64,000 nt of DNA, from the NCBI RefSeq assembly GCF_020804225.1, contig NZ_WJBI01000001.1:309773-373772 (forward strand), written 5' to 3'. A program made the position numbers and the translations under genes. Position 1 is the stretch's first letter, and the number at the start of each line of letters is the position of its first letter. This DNA comes from Methanosarcina sp. DH2. Lineage in GTDB: Archaea > Halobacteriota > Methanosarcinia > Methanosarcinales > Methanosarcinaceae. Below are positions 26,347-35,242 of this stretch, piece after piece. The notes beneath the pieces are model-generated. The model did no database searches and was not told where the DNA came from. It worked only from the letters and a program-made list of their open reading frames with translations.

Positions 26347-26747
26347 GTTTATTCCTCAAATATTTCCTGAAAGCTTCTTCAAAACTCTCTATTCAGTAAC
26401 ATAAATCCTACATATCTGGGATCTTTATGAAAGGTTCCGGATTGAATATTATGATTTGAATACTAATTGAATGTACAGTTAACTGTTTAATTTGAACACC
26501 ATACTTTTCTTCGTAGAGCGCGAGGGCAGGATTATATTCTGCGAGCCCGTATCTATTTTCGGGATGTATATTCTATACTATTATTACCCAAAAGTTGAAA
26601 TATGAGCCTTACGTTGAGTACGCGGCGAGATTCAATTATACTTACCAAATTCTTCGAAAAGTTCCCCCTTTTTTAGCTTTTCAATAGCTACGGTTCTTTT
26701 AACACGAACCTTACAGATAACATGAACTTTACAGATCTGGTGATAAC
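26347..26747. other. Divergent spacer ahead of isocitrate dehydrogenase
   Basis: No gene seen. An exact-period direct repeat (AACACGAACCTTACAGAT at 26701-26718 and AACATGAACTTTACAGAT at 26719-26736) ends 11 bp before the ATG and overlaps the probable leader; GGTGAT follows as ribosome site. Confidence 0.6.
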
Positions 26748-27776
26748 ATGACTAAAACCGCAGCAGTAATCAAAGGTGATGGGGTAGGCCCCGAACTCGT
26801 GGATGCGATGCTTAAAGTCGCAGAAGCCGCTGGTACTGATATCGAATTCGTAATGTGTGAGGCCGGAGCAGGCTGGTGGGAGCAGCACGGAGGCAATTCC
26901 CTTGTCCCTGATGAGACCTGGCAGATTCTTGACAGCTCTGATGCCTGTTTTAAGGGCCCGACAACAACCCCTGGCGGAATTGGTTCCCCGAGAAGTGTGG
27001 CTGTATCTATCAGGAGAAAGTACGATCTCTATGCAAATGTCAGGCCAATAAAGACCTTCCCTAACTCAAGTGCACCCCTCGGAGACGTTGAGATGGTCTG
27101 TGTGCGTGAAGGGACAGAAGGTCTCTACATAGGAGAGGAAATCCAGCTCACAGACGATGTATCCATTGCGATCAGGAAGATTACCCGCACAGCTTCCAGT
27201 AAAATTGCCCGCTACGCCTTTGAGGAAGCCAGAAGTAGAGGTTACGACACTGTTGTGCCCATCCATAAAAGCAATATCCTGAAAATGACCTGCGGCTCTT
27301 TCCTGGAAGAAGTCGAAAAGGTTGCACAGGACTACCCGAAAATTGAGGTCTGGCCCTATCATATTGATAATATAGCCCAGCAGCTTATCAAAAACCCCCA
27401 GATCTTCAACAAAAAAGTTCTCCTTTCCACTAACCTCTTCATGGATGTAATCAGTGAGGAGTGCTCAGCCCTCGTTGGTAGTATCGGACTCATTTATTCT
27501 GCAAATATAGGGGACAACTTTGCAATGTTTGAACCGGCTCACGGCTCAGCCCCGAAGTATGCAGGCCAGGATAAAGTAAATCCTGTTGCAACCGTACTTG
27601 CAGGAGCTTGGATGCTGGATTATCTTGGTGAAAAGGAAAAGTCCGAAGCCATATTCAGAGCAACTGAACGTGTTATTTCCGAAGGCAGGTATGTAACCTA
27701 TGACCTCGGAGGCAGCGCAAAACTCAGTCAGATGACAGACGAGATCGCAAGACACACAGAAAAAATACTGAAATAA
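26748..27776 (+). CDS. Isocitrate dehydrogenase, isopropylmalate dehydrogenase family
   Basis: Beta-decarboxylating dehydrogenase of 342 residues. It shows KGDGVGPELVDAM, the substrate loop SVAVSIRRKYDLYANVRP, REGTEGLYIGEE, the catalytic region VPIHKSNILKMT and the NAD-pocket EPAHGSAPKYAGQDKVNP. The short subunit and the GSAPKYAG motif suggest an NAD(P)-dependent isocitrate dehydrogenase rather than leucine-pathway LeuB; this cannot be decided by motif alone. The convergent citrate-synthase-like gene supports the isocitrate reading: together they would form the oxidative branch to 2-oxoglutarate used by methanosarcinas, with aconitase encoded elsewhere. Confidence 0.85.
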   Translation: MTKTAAVIKGDGVGPELVDAMLKVAEAAGTDIEFVMCEAGAGWWEQHGGNSLVPDETWQILDSSDACFKGPTTTPGGIGSPRSVAVSIRRKYDLYANVRPIKTFPNSSAPLGDVEMVCVREGTEGLYIGEEIQLTDDVSIAIRKITRTASSKIARYAFEEARSRGYDTVVPIHKSNILKMTCGSFLEEVEKVAQDYPKIEVWPYHIDNIAQQLIKNPQIFNKKVLLSTNLFMDVISEECSALVGSIGLIYSANIGDNFAMFEPAHGSAPKYAGQDKVNPVATVLAGAWMLDYLGEKEKSEAIFRATERVISEGRYVTYDLGGSAKLSQMTDEIARHTEKILK

Positions 27777-27822
27777 GGTTTAAAGAATCTAAATACTGCC
27801 TGAGTAAAATAAGTGGTAATAA

Positions 27823-27948
27823 CTGATATAAAGTTTAATTAGGCTGATATAAAGTTTAATTAGGCTGATATAAAGTTTAATTAGGCTGATATAAAGTTTA
27901 ATTAGGCTGATATAAAGTTTAATTAGGCTGATATAAGAATTAATAAAA
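27823..27948. repeat. 21-bp tandem repeat, 5 units plus decayed copies
   Basis: Five exact-period units CTGATATAAAGTTTAATTAGG begin at 27823, 27844, 27865, 27886 and 27907, followed by decayed units at 27928 and 27949. The array lies in the spacer between the convergent isocitrate dehydrogenase and citrate-synthase-like genes. There are no spacers between units. The remainder of 27777-28078 shows no gene. Confidence 0.9.
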
Positions 27949-28078
27949 CTGATGTAAGATTTAGAGAATCTTATATCATTTTATTTCATTCTTTTTTTTT
28001 TTGTCTTTTATTGATCCTTTACCCTTTCGCTCTTGATCGTTTGCTTTTACCCTGTATCTTCTTCTCTCTTTCTCAACT

Positions 28079-29410
28079 CTAATCCTTCTCTTCTGTCTCT
28101 TCTGTCGATTCCTGGATTTTTCCTTTGTTTTTGAGTTTTCTTCCGCCTGTACGTGCCGGGTCGCAGATTGGCTGGTAGAGGAAATATTTCTCAACGTAAG
28201 CGAGGAGCTCCTCATCTGAGATGCAGGAAACCCTTTCTTCCTTATCGTAGAGCTTCTGGATCTCTTTCTGGATCTTAAGCAGTCTCCGGTCGTCTTTTTC
28301 AACTATGGTTTCAACATCAAGGAGGTTGTTTAAGGTTTCCTGGACCTTGTAACGTATCACCTCAAGGCCTGAAGAGTCACCTATGAGGAGAAGCCTGGTA
28401 CCTCCCACCAGTTCAGGGGGGTAGGGTTCATAGTTAAAGGGGTTTTTCAGGACGCCTGCAGCATGTATGCCTGACTCATGGGCAAAGATATTTTTCCCGA
28501 CAACAGCTTTGTTTCTCGGGACTCTGAGCCCAAGTTCCTTTTCCATAAACTCTGCAAAGCGGGTAATAGGTTCAAGGTTGTATTTGTCAAAACCTTCAAT
28601 CCTGTCTGCCAGAAAGAGCAGAATTTTTTCCATCTCGCTGTTTCCTGCCCGTTCTCCTATGCCCAGGAAGGTCACACTTGTCCAGTTGGCTCCATGCCAG
28701 AAACCTGTAATCGAACTTGCTGACCCGAATCCGTAATCATCATGTATATGGGTTTCTATGTTCTTTACCCCAATCTCTTTCTTGAGGTGCTGGATAATTT
28801 TCGGAATCCCGTAAGGCTCGTCAATATTCATGAACGGCATTCCATACCCAACTGTATCGCAAACTCTTATAATGCAGTCAGGATCGATCTCCATAATCCG
28901 TTTTACCAGGGGGAAAACAAAGCCATAATTGTCAGCTCTTGTCATATCTTCCAGATGAGCTCTTGTACGAAGCCCGTGGTCCACTGCATACTGAAGGGCA
29001 TCAAGATATTTGTCTTCAGCTTCTTCTCTGCCTGGAAGCCTCATCTTTGAATGAATGTGCGTATCCGAGACAGACATCAAAATCCCGGTCTCTTCAAGCC
29101 CATCAACTTCCAGAATTTTGTCGATATCAGCTCTTGAAGCCCTTGCCCAGCCTGTTATTTCAGGGCACTCATATCCCCTGTCAAACATAAGTTCAACAGC
29201 GTCCCTGTCTCTTTTATTGAATACAAAAGCTTCAAGTTTCTCAATCCCTATCTCGTGCAGGTATTCATAGATTTGAACTTTGTGTTCTCTGCTCAAAACT
29301 ATTCCCGGCATCTGGGAGCCGTCGCGAATAGTGCTGTCACTTATGAAGACCTCGTTTCCATAAGGCAACTTCAGTTTGGGCAGATCCTCATATGATTCGT
29401 AAATTTTCAT
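28079..29410 (-). CDS. Re-citrate synthase / isopropylmalate-homocitrate synthase family
   Basis: DRE-TIM metallolyase of 443 residues: ISDSTIRDGSQMPG, THIHDDYGFGSASSI with the metal-binding HxH-type histidines, GIGERAGNSEMEKI and FAHESGIHAAGVLKNP. It is of the type of the Re-face citrate synthase of Clostridium kluyveri rather than a leucine-pathway LeuA, because the C-terminal LeuA regulatory domain is not seen. It would condense acetyl-CoA with oxaloacetate. The charged low-complexity C-terminal tail (KLKNKGKIQESTEETEEKD) is unusual. GGAGGA lies upstream of ATG 29410. The convergent isocitrate dehydrogenase supports the role. Confidence 0.75.
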   Translation of the reverse strand: MKIYESYEDLPKLKLPYGNEVFISDSTIRDGSQMPGIVLSREHKVQIYEYLHEIGIEKLEAFVFNKRDRDAVELMFDRGYECPEITGWARASRADIDKILEVDGLEETGILMSVSDTHIHSKMRLPGREEAEDKYLDALQYAVDHGLRTRAHLEDMTRADNYGFVFPLVKRIMEIDPDCIIRVCDTVGYGMPFMNIDEPYGIPKIIQHLKKEIGVKNIETHIHDDYGFGSASSITGFWHGANWTSVTFLGIGERAGNSEMEKILLFLADRIEGFDKYNLEPITRFAEFMEKELGLRVPRNKAVVGKNIFAHESGIHAAGVLKNPFNYEPYPPELVGGTRLLLIGDSSGLEVIRYKVQETLNNLLDVETIVEKDDRRLLKIQKEIQKLYDKEERVSCISDEELLAYVEKYFLYQPICDPARTGGRKLKNKGKIQESTEETEEKD

Positions 29411-30244
29411 CTATTGTCCTCCTTTTTCCTTCAGGCGGCAGAGCCCTGCATCGAGAGAGCGGGCTTACACTGCTGGGGTTTTTCCTGTCAAAAAGATACT
29501 GTTATGTATGCAGATCGGAAAATCAGATATTAAACAGAAAATAAACCGAAAATGTTCCGTTTCCTGTTTAAAAAACATTTATTTCGGGGAATAACCATCG
29601 TTTTTTACTTCAAAGAGCGTTTTAACCTTTCTTCAAAAAACATTTTATCAGGGGCGTTGGAAACTTAACTATTATATGCTATCCTAGTTAAAATCCCTTT
29701 CTTTTAAAATATCTATACATGTTCTTAACTTTGTAATTATAAAAATGTTTTGAAGTTGCAGCAAATTGAAGAAAATTTTTATTTCTTCCCCTCTTCAAAA
29801 TTTATTTTCAACGCCATTTGAAGAATAATTGCTTGAGAAAAATACCCTCTTAAGAAAATACCACTTAAGAAAAACACTCACATCGAAGAGCTCCTATTTA
29901 AGTTTTGAAGGATTCTCTTTAAAGTTCGGCTTACATGTGGTACAAACTTTTTTGCCTGTTTTTTCCTTTTGCTTCTGGTCTTCCGTTAAAGTTTACTTTC
30001 CTTTACTGCCCTTCTTGTCGATAATAAGGTATATCTATAACAAGTTATATTTATAATCGGGTAAATCTGAAATGTTGAATTTATAACTGTCTCTCTATAT
30101 GCATCTGCATATGGTTTGAACCTTATAAAAATCGTATCTTGTCAGCTCTGGTTATCAATTCCAGATTTAATATAATTTCCAAATTATATCGCCATATATT
30201 TAATTTACATCGATATATTTGCTTTACTTTTCCCGAGGTAGAAC
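29411..30244. other. Long spacer before the cobalamin cluster
   Basis: About 830 bp with no gene seen. It holds imperfect direct repeats AAAAAACATTTATTTCGGGG (29570-29589) and AAAAAACATTTTATCAGGGG (29635-29654), a palindrome at 30097-30112, and the cbiT promoter (TATA-like ATATAT at about 30194-30200 or 30213-30219; GAGGTA at 30235-30240). Confidence 0.55.
30097..30112. promoter_or_regulatory. Palindrome upstream of cbiT
   Basis: ATATGCA-TC-TGCATAT, two perfect 7-bp half sites around a 2-bp centre, 133 bp before the cbiT ATG. It could be an operator for the cobalamin cluster. No cobalamin riboswitch core is visible in the region. Confidence 0.45.
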
Positions 30245-30799
30245 ATGTCCGAAATAGTAAGTGTTAGCGGCGGTCCGACTAAACCGGAAATAATTGCAGT
30301 GTCCCTCTCCAAACTCGGACTTCAGGATGGGGACCGGTTCGCAGATGTAGGCTGCGGTACGGGATCGGTCTCTATTGAAGCAGCCCGAGTTGCCCGGAAC
30401 CTGACGATCTATGCAATCGATGCCCGTAAAGAAGCCCTTCTTGCCACGGAGACGAACTTTAAGAATTTTAAGATCAAAAACACCAATATCTTAGCTGGTG
30501 AAGCCTCGGATCTTCTGAGCGCCGGAGGGCCTATTGATTCTGTTGACTGCGCTTTTGTTGGTGGGACAAAAAACATTGACTCCGTGCTTGAGAAACTTGT
30601 TGAAAAAAAGGCACGAAGCATTGTGGTAAATGCTGTCCGTATCGAAACCGTTGTCAGGACGATCGAGGTTATGAAGAGATTGGGAATTTTTGATGAGGTA
30701 GTCCATGTGGCGGTCTCAAGAAGTGCCCCGATTGCCGGAGAGACTATGTTCAAACCCGAAAATCCTGTGTACATAGTTGTCGGAAAAAAGCAAGCCTGA
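30245..30799 (+). CDS. cbiT: Cobalt-precorrin-6B C15-methyltransferase/decarboxylase CbiT
   Basis: SAM-dependent enzyme of the anaerobic cobalamin pathway that methylates C15 and, with or as CbiT, decarboxylates the C12 acetate. The 184-residue protein has FADVGCGTGSVSIEAA as SAM-binding motif I, IYAIDARKEALLAT and the downstream VDCAFVGGTKNID. Length fits CbiT as a separate subunit, without the CbiE part of CobL. It is the first gene of a run cbiT-L-F-G-G-H-C. GAGGTA precedes the ATG. Confidence 0.92.
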   Translation: MSEIVSVSGGPTKPEIIAVSLSKLGLQDGDRFADVGCGTGSVSIEAARVARNLTIYAIDARKEALLATETNFKNFKIKNTNILAGEASDLLSAGGPIDSVDCAFVGGTKNIDSVLEKLVEKKARSIVVNAVRIETVVRTIEVMKRLGIFDEVVHVAVSRSAPIAGETMFKPENPVYIVVGKKQA

Positions 30800-30886
30800 A
30801 AATTATCCTTTTATCATCAGGCTAAGTTACCATTAGTTTAATGAAATCATGCTTTATATCTACCTGTACATTTATGGAGCGATAAT

Positions 30887-31495
30887 ATGTTAATAGGAGT
30901 AGGACTTGGTCCCGGAGACCCTGAACTTCTGACCCTGAAAGCAGTGAATGTTTTGAAAAACAGTGACAAGGTATATGTTCCAGGACGCCTGGCAAAAGAC
31001 CTTGTAGCCCCTTACGCAGATGCCGAAATTCTCGAGTTTCCCATGATAAGGGATATCGAAGTCCTGAACGCTCTCTGGAAAGAAAATGCAGACAGGGTGG
31101 CAGAAGAAGCAAGAAAAGGGACAGTGGCTTTCGGGCTTATAGGTGACCCTAACTTTTTCTCCACATTCACCCATCTGAAAAAGGTAATGAACAGACACTA
31201 CCCGGATGTTGAAACCTCCACAGTGCCGGGAATAAGTTCTATTACATCTTTTGCTGCGAGGACTAATGTGGCAGTCGAAAGTTCCTTTGAAGTAAGCGAC
31301 GGCTCTGAAATCGGGTATAAAATTCACCTTAAAGCCACACAGCCGAGAAAGATTATGGAACAGCTCGAAGCTGAAGGATATAATGAGTTTATTTTTGCAG
31401 AGAGACTCTTTTCGGACAATGAACTGATTATCGGTAAGAAAGAAGATATCCCTGAAAAAGGGAACTATTTCAGTATCATCTACGGAAAGAAGTGA
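30887..31495 (+). CDS. cbiL: Cobalt-precorrin-2 C20-methyltransferase
   Basis: Tetrapyrrole methylase family protein of 202 residues, adding the C20 methyl group to cobalt-precorrin-2. The glycine-rich start [20 protein letters not shown] is the family motif, followed by [15 protein letters not shown] and [12 protein letters not shown]. The ATG at 30887 follows GGAGCGATAAT. It is the second gene of the cluster, 87 bp after cbiT. Confidence 0.9.
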   Translation: MLIGVGLGPGDPELLTLKAVNVLKNSDKVYVPGRLAKDLVAPYADAEILEFPMIRDIEVLNALWKENADRVAEEARKGTVAFGLIGDPNFFSTFTHLKKVMNRHYPDVETSTVPGISSITSFAARTNVAVESSFEVSDGSEIGYKIHLKATQPRKIMEQLEAEGYNEFIFAERLFSDNELIIGKKEDIPEKGNYFSIIYGKK

Positions 31496-31643
31496 AGTCG
31501 ACTGGACGGATACTCCAGCTAAATAATCTTCTAACTGAATGAATTTTTTAATACTTAAACTACTCAATACAATTCTAAATATTACGAGCTTGAATTTCAG
31601 CATATAACTTTGAACCAGTTACAGTAGCAAAGGGAATGGTCAG

Positions 31644-32372
31644 ATGGAAAGAAAAGTGTATTTTGTAGGAGCAGGTCCCGGAAACCCCAAACTAATTACC
31701 GTACTGGGGCGTGAGATGCTTGAAAAAGCGGATCTTGTTATGTATGCGGGCTCCCTTGTAAACCCCGAAGTCCTTAATTACACAAAGGGAAAGACAGTTG
31801 ATAGCTACGGGCTTACCCTTGATGAGACCACGAAAATAATTGTCGATGCCGTGGAAGCAGGGAAGTTCGTAGTACGCCTTCACAGCGGAGACCCCTCTCT
31901 TTACGGATCTGTTATAGAGCAGATGGAAGAGCTGAGAAAATACGAGATTGAAGTTGAGAGGGTAGCAGGCGTCTCGTCTGTCTTTGCAAGTGCAGCTGCT
32001 CTTGGTACTCAGCTAACCCTCAATGGTGTTTCTGATACTCTAATTATTACCCGGCCTGCAGGAAAAACCCTGGAAAAAGACCTCATCTCCGAGCTTTCCG
32101 CTTATAATACCACCATGGCAATTTTCCTTGGCACGCAGAAGATCAGGGAAATTATGGAAAAAGTCCGCTGCCCCAAAGATACGCCTGTTGCAGTTGTTTT
32201 CCACGCGTCCTGGGAGGATGAAGAGGTCATTACAGGGACTGTAGAAGATATCGCAGATAAGGTGAAAGATGCAGGGATTACACGCTCGGCAATGATAATC
32301 ATCGGTGGGGTTGTTGACCCTAAAAACTACAGGAGGTCCTACCTATACGGAGTAGCCCAGGAACCGCTGTAA
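31644..32372 (+). CDS. cbiF: Cobalt-precorrin-4 C11-methyltransferase
   Basis: Tetrapyrrole methylase of 242 residues with [44 protein letters not shown] and [20 protein letters not shown] as in CbiF/CobM, which methylates C11 and sets up ring contraction. The 3' end contains a perfect GGAGGT (32332-32337) used, as I read it, by the next gene. The cbiG frame overlaps the last 28 bp of this gene. Confidence 0.93.
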   Translation: MERKVYFVGAGPGNPKLITVLGREMLEKADLVMYAGSLVNPEVLNYTKGKTVDSYGLTLDETTKIIVDAVEAGKFVVRLHSGDPSLYGSVIEQMEELRKYEIEVERVAGVSSVFASAAALGTQLTLNGVSDTLIITRPAGKTLEKDLISELSAYNTTMAIFLGTQKIREIMEKVRCPKDTPVAVVFHASWEDEEVITGTVEDIADKVKDAGITRSAMIIIGGVVDPKNYRRSYLYGVAQEPL

Positions 32373-32908
32373 TTACCTTTGAAAGGAATAGAGAAATTGC
32401 ATCAAGGATAGCGGAGCATCTTGAAGCTGACCTTCTGCTCTATGAAAAGGGTGTGTTCAGGAAAGCGTTTGAAAACTACGGGGCAATCGTTGCAGTTTTT
32501 GCTACTGGCATCGTTGTAAGGGATATTGCTCCACTTCTAGATAATAAGTGGTCAGACCCTGCAGTGGTCGTTGTGGACTCAAACCTTAATTTCGCAATTC
32601 CTCTCCTTGGAGGGCATCACGGGGCAAATGAAATCTCCCGAAAGATTGCGGAATTAGGCGCAGTTCCTGTGCTCACCACAGCAACTGAGGTTCACGGTAA
32701 ACCCTCTGTTGAGGGAATTGCTGACAGGTTCGGCTGCGAGGTCTTCAATAAAGAATCCACAATCGCTGTAAACTGTGCCCTCCTTGACCAGCAGGTAGAG
32801 GTTCTTGAGATTAAGGGGCCCAGGATTGTTATTGTGGACGAGGATGTTTCCGTACTTGTTAGAAAAAAACGTGCTGAAGCAGAGGATAACAGCGCCGGAA
32901 ACAGCTAA
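32345..32908 (+). CDS. cbiG: Cobalt-precorrin-5A hydrolase CbiG, N-terminal and central domains, AUA start proposed
   Basis: CbiG opens the delta-lactone of cobalt-precorrin-5A. The protein shows the N-terminal [19 protein letters not shown] and the central [19 protein letters not shown] and [19 protein letters not shown]. The first standard in-frame start is GTG 32453, which would remove 36 conserved residues. The frame is open back to a stop at 32321, yet has no ATG, GTG or TTG between. A perfect GGAGGT (32332-32337) stands exactly 7 nt before ATA at 32345, so I propose AUA initiation (187 residues). Other readings are frameshifting from cbiF or the short form. The usual third domain is a separate gene at 32934. 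Confidence 0.75.
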   Translation: MRSSPGTAVITFERNREIASRIAEHLEADLLLYEKGVFRKAFENYGAIVAVFATGIVVRDIAPLLDNKWSDPAVVVVDSNLNFAIPLLGGHHGANEISRKIAELGAVPVLTTATEVHGKPSVEGIADRFGCEVFNKESTIAVNCALLDQQVEVLEIKGPRIVIVDEDVSVLVRKKRAEAEDNSAGNS

Positions 32909-32933
32909 CAATTAACGCTTATTAACCGATTAA

Positions 32934-33329
32934 ATGAAGAAACTGCATAAAAAAGCAGTGGATAACAGATTACTGATGATTGTCGGAATCGGAACTCGCA
33001 GGGGCATTACAAAAGAAGAAGTCCTTGAAGCCGTAAAACAGGCGCTTGATGAGTGCGGCCTGAGTCTTAAAGAGATTACGGCTTTTGCTTCTGCGAAACT
33101 CAAAGAAAATGAGCAAGGTCTGCTGGAAGCAGGTGAAATGCTCGGCATTCCGGTTAAGTTTTTGCCGGATGAAGTGCTGAACAGCTACAACCCCCCTTCC
33201 TTGTCCCAAGCTTCACGCTTTGGGTTAAAAGGGGTTGCAGAGCCTGCGGCGCTGGCCCTATCGGAAAAAAACGAATTGATTTGCAGGAAGAAAGTCTATG
33301 GCAGAGTCACAATCGCAATCGCAAGATAA
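32934..33329 (+). CDS. CbiG C-terminal domain protein
   Basis: Separate 131-residue protein equivalent to the C-terminal CbiG/CobE domain, with LMIVGIGTRRGITKEEVLEAV, ITAFASAKLKENEQGLLEAGE and AEPAALALSE. Many organisms have it fused to the rest of CbiG; here the two halves are encoded apart by 25 bp, presumably interacting. It overlaps cbiH by 32 bp, suggesting translational coupling. Confidence 0.85.
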   Translation: MKKLHKKAVDNRLLMIVGIGTRRGITKEEVLEAVKQALDECGLSLKEITAFASAKLKENEQGLLEAGEMLGIPVKFLPDEVLNSYNPPSLSQASRFGLKGVAEPAALALSEKNELICRKKVYGRVTIAIAR

Positions 33330-34098
33330 GGCATCCGGCGGAAAGCTCTACGTTGTAGGGATCGGGCCGGGCTCCGTGGAACAGTTGACCCTCAAAGCTC
33401 GGGATGTAATCCTCAATGCCGATTATGTTCTTGGGAACAGTACCTATCTGGACCAGATGGAAAGCCTTCTCGGCACCCAGGAGGTAATCCGAAGTTTTAT
33501 GGGAAAAGAGGTTGAAAGAGCCCGGAAAGCCGTGGAACTTGCAAAAACCGCAAACGTGGTCATGATCAGTGGGGGCGACACCAACGTCTACGGCATGGCA
33601 GGTATCGTGCTGGAGGTTGCTGAACACGAAAACCTTGACGTGGACATCGAAATCCTGCCCGGGGTCACAGCAGTCCTTGCCGGGGCAAGCATCCTCGGTG
33701 CACCTGTGGTGACGGACTTTGCGGTAATCAGTTTAAGCGATCTCTTAACTCCCTGGGAAGTTATCGAAAAGCGGCTTCATATGGCTGCAGACGCTGATTT
33801 CGTGATAGGGCTCTACAACCCAAAAAGCCGCAAAAGACAGTCCAATTTTGCAAGGGCAATCGAAATCATCCGTAAGTACAAGACTGATTCCGTGCCTGTG
33901 GGGCTTGTCAAGAATGCCATGAGAGGTGAGGGGGAGGACCAGATCGTGACAACCCTGGGGGAAGTCATGGAACATGAGGACTGGGTGGACATGAGCACCG
34001 TCATTCTCGTAGGCAATGGAGAGTCCAGGATCTGGAAGTCTCCTAAAAAAGATATCATCATAACACCCAGGGGGTATCAAAGGAAGTATGACTACTGA
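33298..34098 (+). CDS. cbiH: Cobalt-precorrin-3 C17-methyltransferase
   Basis: Tetrapyrrole methylase of 266 residues that methylates C17 and drives ring contraction in the anaerobic pathway. Seen are LYVVGIGPGSVEQLTLKA, MISGGDTNVYGMAG, LPGVTAVLAGASILGAP and DFVIGLYNPKSRKRQ, all of the CbiH/CobJ type. It begins inside the end of the CbiG C-terminal gene and ends inside the start of cbiC (11-bp overlap), so the three form a tightly coupled unit. Confidence 0.95.
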   Translation: MAESQSQSQDKASGGKLYVVGIGPGSVEQLTLKARDVILNADYVLGNSTYLDQMESLLGTQEVIRSFMGKEVERARKAVELAKTANVVMISGGDTNVYGMAGIVLEVAEHENLDVDIEILPGVTAVLAGASILGAPVVTDFAVISLSDLLTPWEVIEKRLHMAADADFVIGLYNPKSRKRQSNFARAIEIIRKYKTDSVPVGLVKNAMRGEGEDQIVTTLGEVMEHEDWVDMSTVILVGNGESRIWKSPKKDIIITPRGYQRKYDY

Positions 34099-34819
34099 AA
34101 AAAGAGCGAATGAAAACGCAGGAAATCTTGAAAACCTTGAAGAGTTTACCGAGCTTACAGTGGAAGTAGATCCCGAGCTTGTAAAGATCTGTAATGACTC
34201 GGGAGCAAGGACTGAAGAGGCAAAAGCCATTTACATGAAAAGCCGGACAATGATCCGGGAAATTGTCGGAAATTCCACACCCGAGGATCGTTTCCGCCAG
34301 CGCTGTGTAATTGCTACCGGAGACCTCTCGGTTGCAGATATCCTGCGTTTTATGCATGACCCCATACCTGCAGGTGTCGAAGCAATTAAAAAAGGCGCCC
34401 CTATCTTTGTTGATATTAACATGGTAAAAGCCGGGATCACAAGAGCCGGGCATAAATCCGAAATCATCTGCGTGCTTGACGAAGACCCGGATGCTGCAAT
34501 TGCTAATGAGTACGGGATAACCAGGACATCGGCAGGTTTTCTGGCTGCCAGAGACAGGCTGGATGGAAGCATCATCGCAATCGGAAATGCGCCTTCTGCC
34601 CTCATCATGGTCTGCAAGCTGATCGAAAAAGGTGTAAGGCCTGCCCTTATAATCGGGCTTCCTGTTGGTTTTGTTAACGCGGCCGAATCCAGGGAAATGG
34701 TCCGAAACCTGAAAATTCCCATCCCCTCAATCAGTTGTGTCGGAACCCGTGGAGGGACCCCGATGGCAGTTGCCTGTGTAAATGAGCTCGTGGCAATCGC
34801 AAGAGAAAGTGAAGAATAA
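34088..34819 (+). CDS. cbiC: Precorrin-8X methylmutase family, catalytic His position replaced
   Basis: CbiC/CobH moves a methyl group from C11 to C12 to give cobyrinate (Co-precorrin-8 to cobyrinic acid). Family features are IGNAPSALIMVCKLI, GLPVGFVNAAESREM and CVGTRGGTPMAVACVNE. The position of the catalytic His of CobH (in VIHA-type sequences) reads CVIATGD, so the residue is Ile; the DNA (tgt gta att gct) gives no hint of error. A 60-residue N-terminal extension (KRANENAGNLENLEEF) precedes the domain. It is the last gene of the cluster. The stop-codon end is duplicated in tandem (34801-34844). Confidence 0.8.
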   Translation: MTTEKRANENAGNLENLEEFTELTVEVDPELVKICNDSGARTEEAKAIYMKSRTMIREIVGNSTPEDRFRQRCVIATGDLSVADILRFMHDPIPAGVEAIKKGAPIFVDINMVKAGITRAGHKSEIICVLDEDPDAAIANEYGITRTSAGFLAARDRLDGSIIAIGNAPSALIMVCKLIEKGVRPALIIGLPVGFVNAAESREMVRNLKIPIPSISCVGTRGGTPMAVACVNELVAIARESEE

Positions 34820-34844
34820 TATAAGAGAAAGTGAAGAATAATAT
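34801..34844 (+). repeat. Perfect 22-bp duplication containing the cbiC stop codon
   Basis: AAGAGAAAGTGAAGAATAATAT occurs at 34801-34822 and again at 34823-34844 without a change. The first copy ends the cbiC gene (RESEE-stop). Confidence 0.95.
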
Positions 34845-35242
34845 TTCTGCTTTCTTCTTTTAATTTTATTTTTATTTCAGCCTATTTTTTGTTTTTCTGC
34901 CTGCTCTTCACTTTCAGTTTTTATTTTATTTATTTTTGTTTCAACTCGTTAATTTTTTTACCATATTCATCAGTCCTTTTCATTTTTTCTTCCTTGAATT
35001 TTATTCTCGATCAGATTTTTTCTGTTACATCTATTTCTTTCATCTCAGCTTTTTCAAAGTCTGTTATTCTCGTATTTCTCTCTTGATTCACTCAGATTCT
35101 GAATATTTTTTCTTAATCTTTATTATATCTTTCAATAATTTACTATATAATTAATAGACATAATATTTCATTTATAGTCGTAGTTTTTATTTAATACTCT
35201 TAATAATTTGGGTTAAATATAGAATATATTTGGGGAGAGAAA
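34845..35242. other. Pyrimidine-rich spacer
   Basis: Very T-rich on the plus strand. Small apparent reading frames here are F/I/L/S-rich and not credible. A promoter for the following secreted protein probably lies near 35140-35220. I see nothing else. Confidence 0.5.

Noticed and set aside
27823-27948. CRISPR array
   Set aside because: The repeats are contiguous 21-bp units with no unique spacers and no cas genes nearby; the same holds for the arrays at 16705 and 62151.
29411-30244. Cobalamin riboswitch before cbiT
   Set aside because: No B12-box-like core; such riboswitches are not expected in this group.
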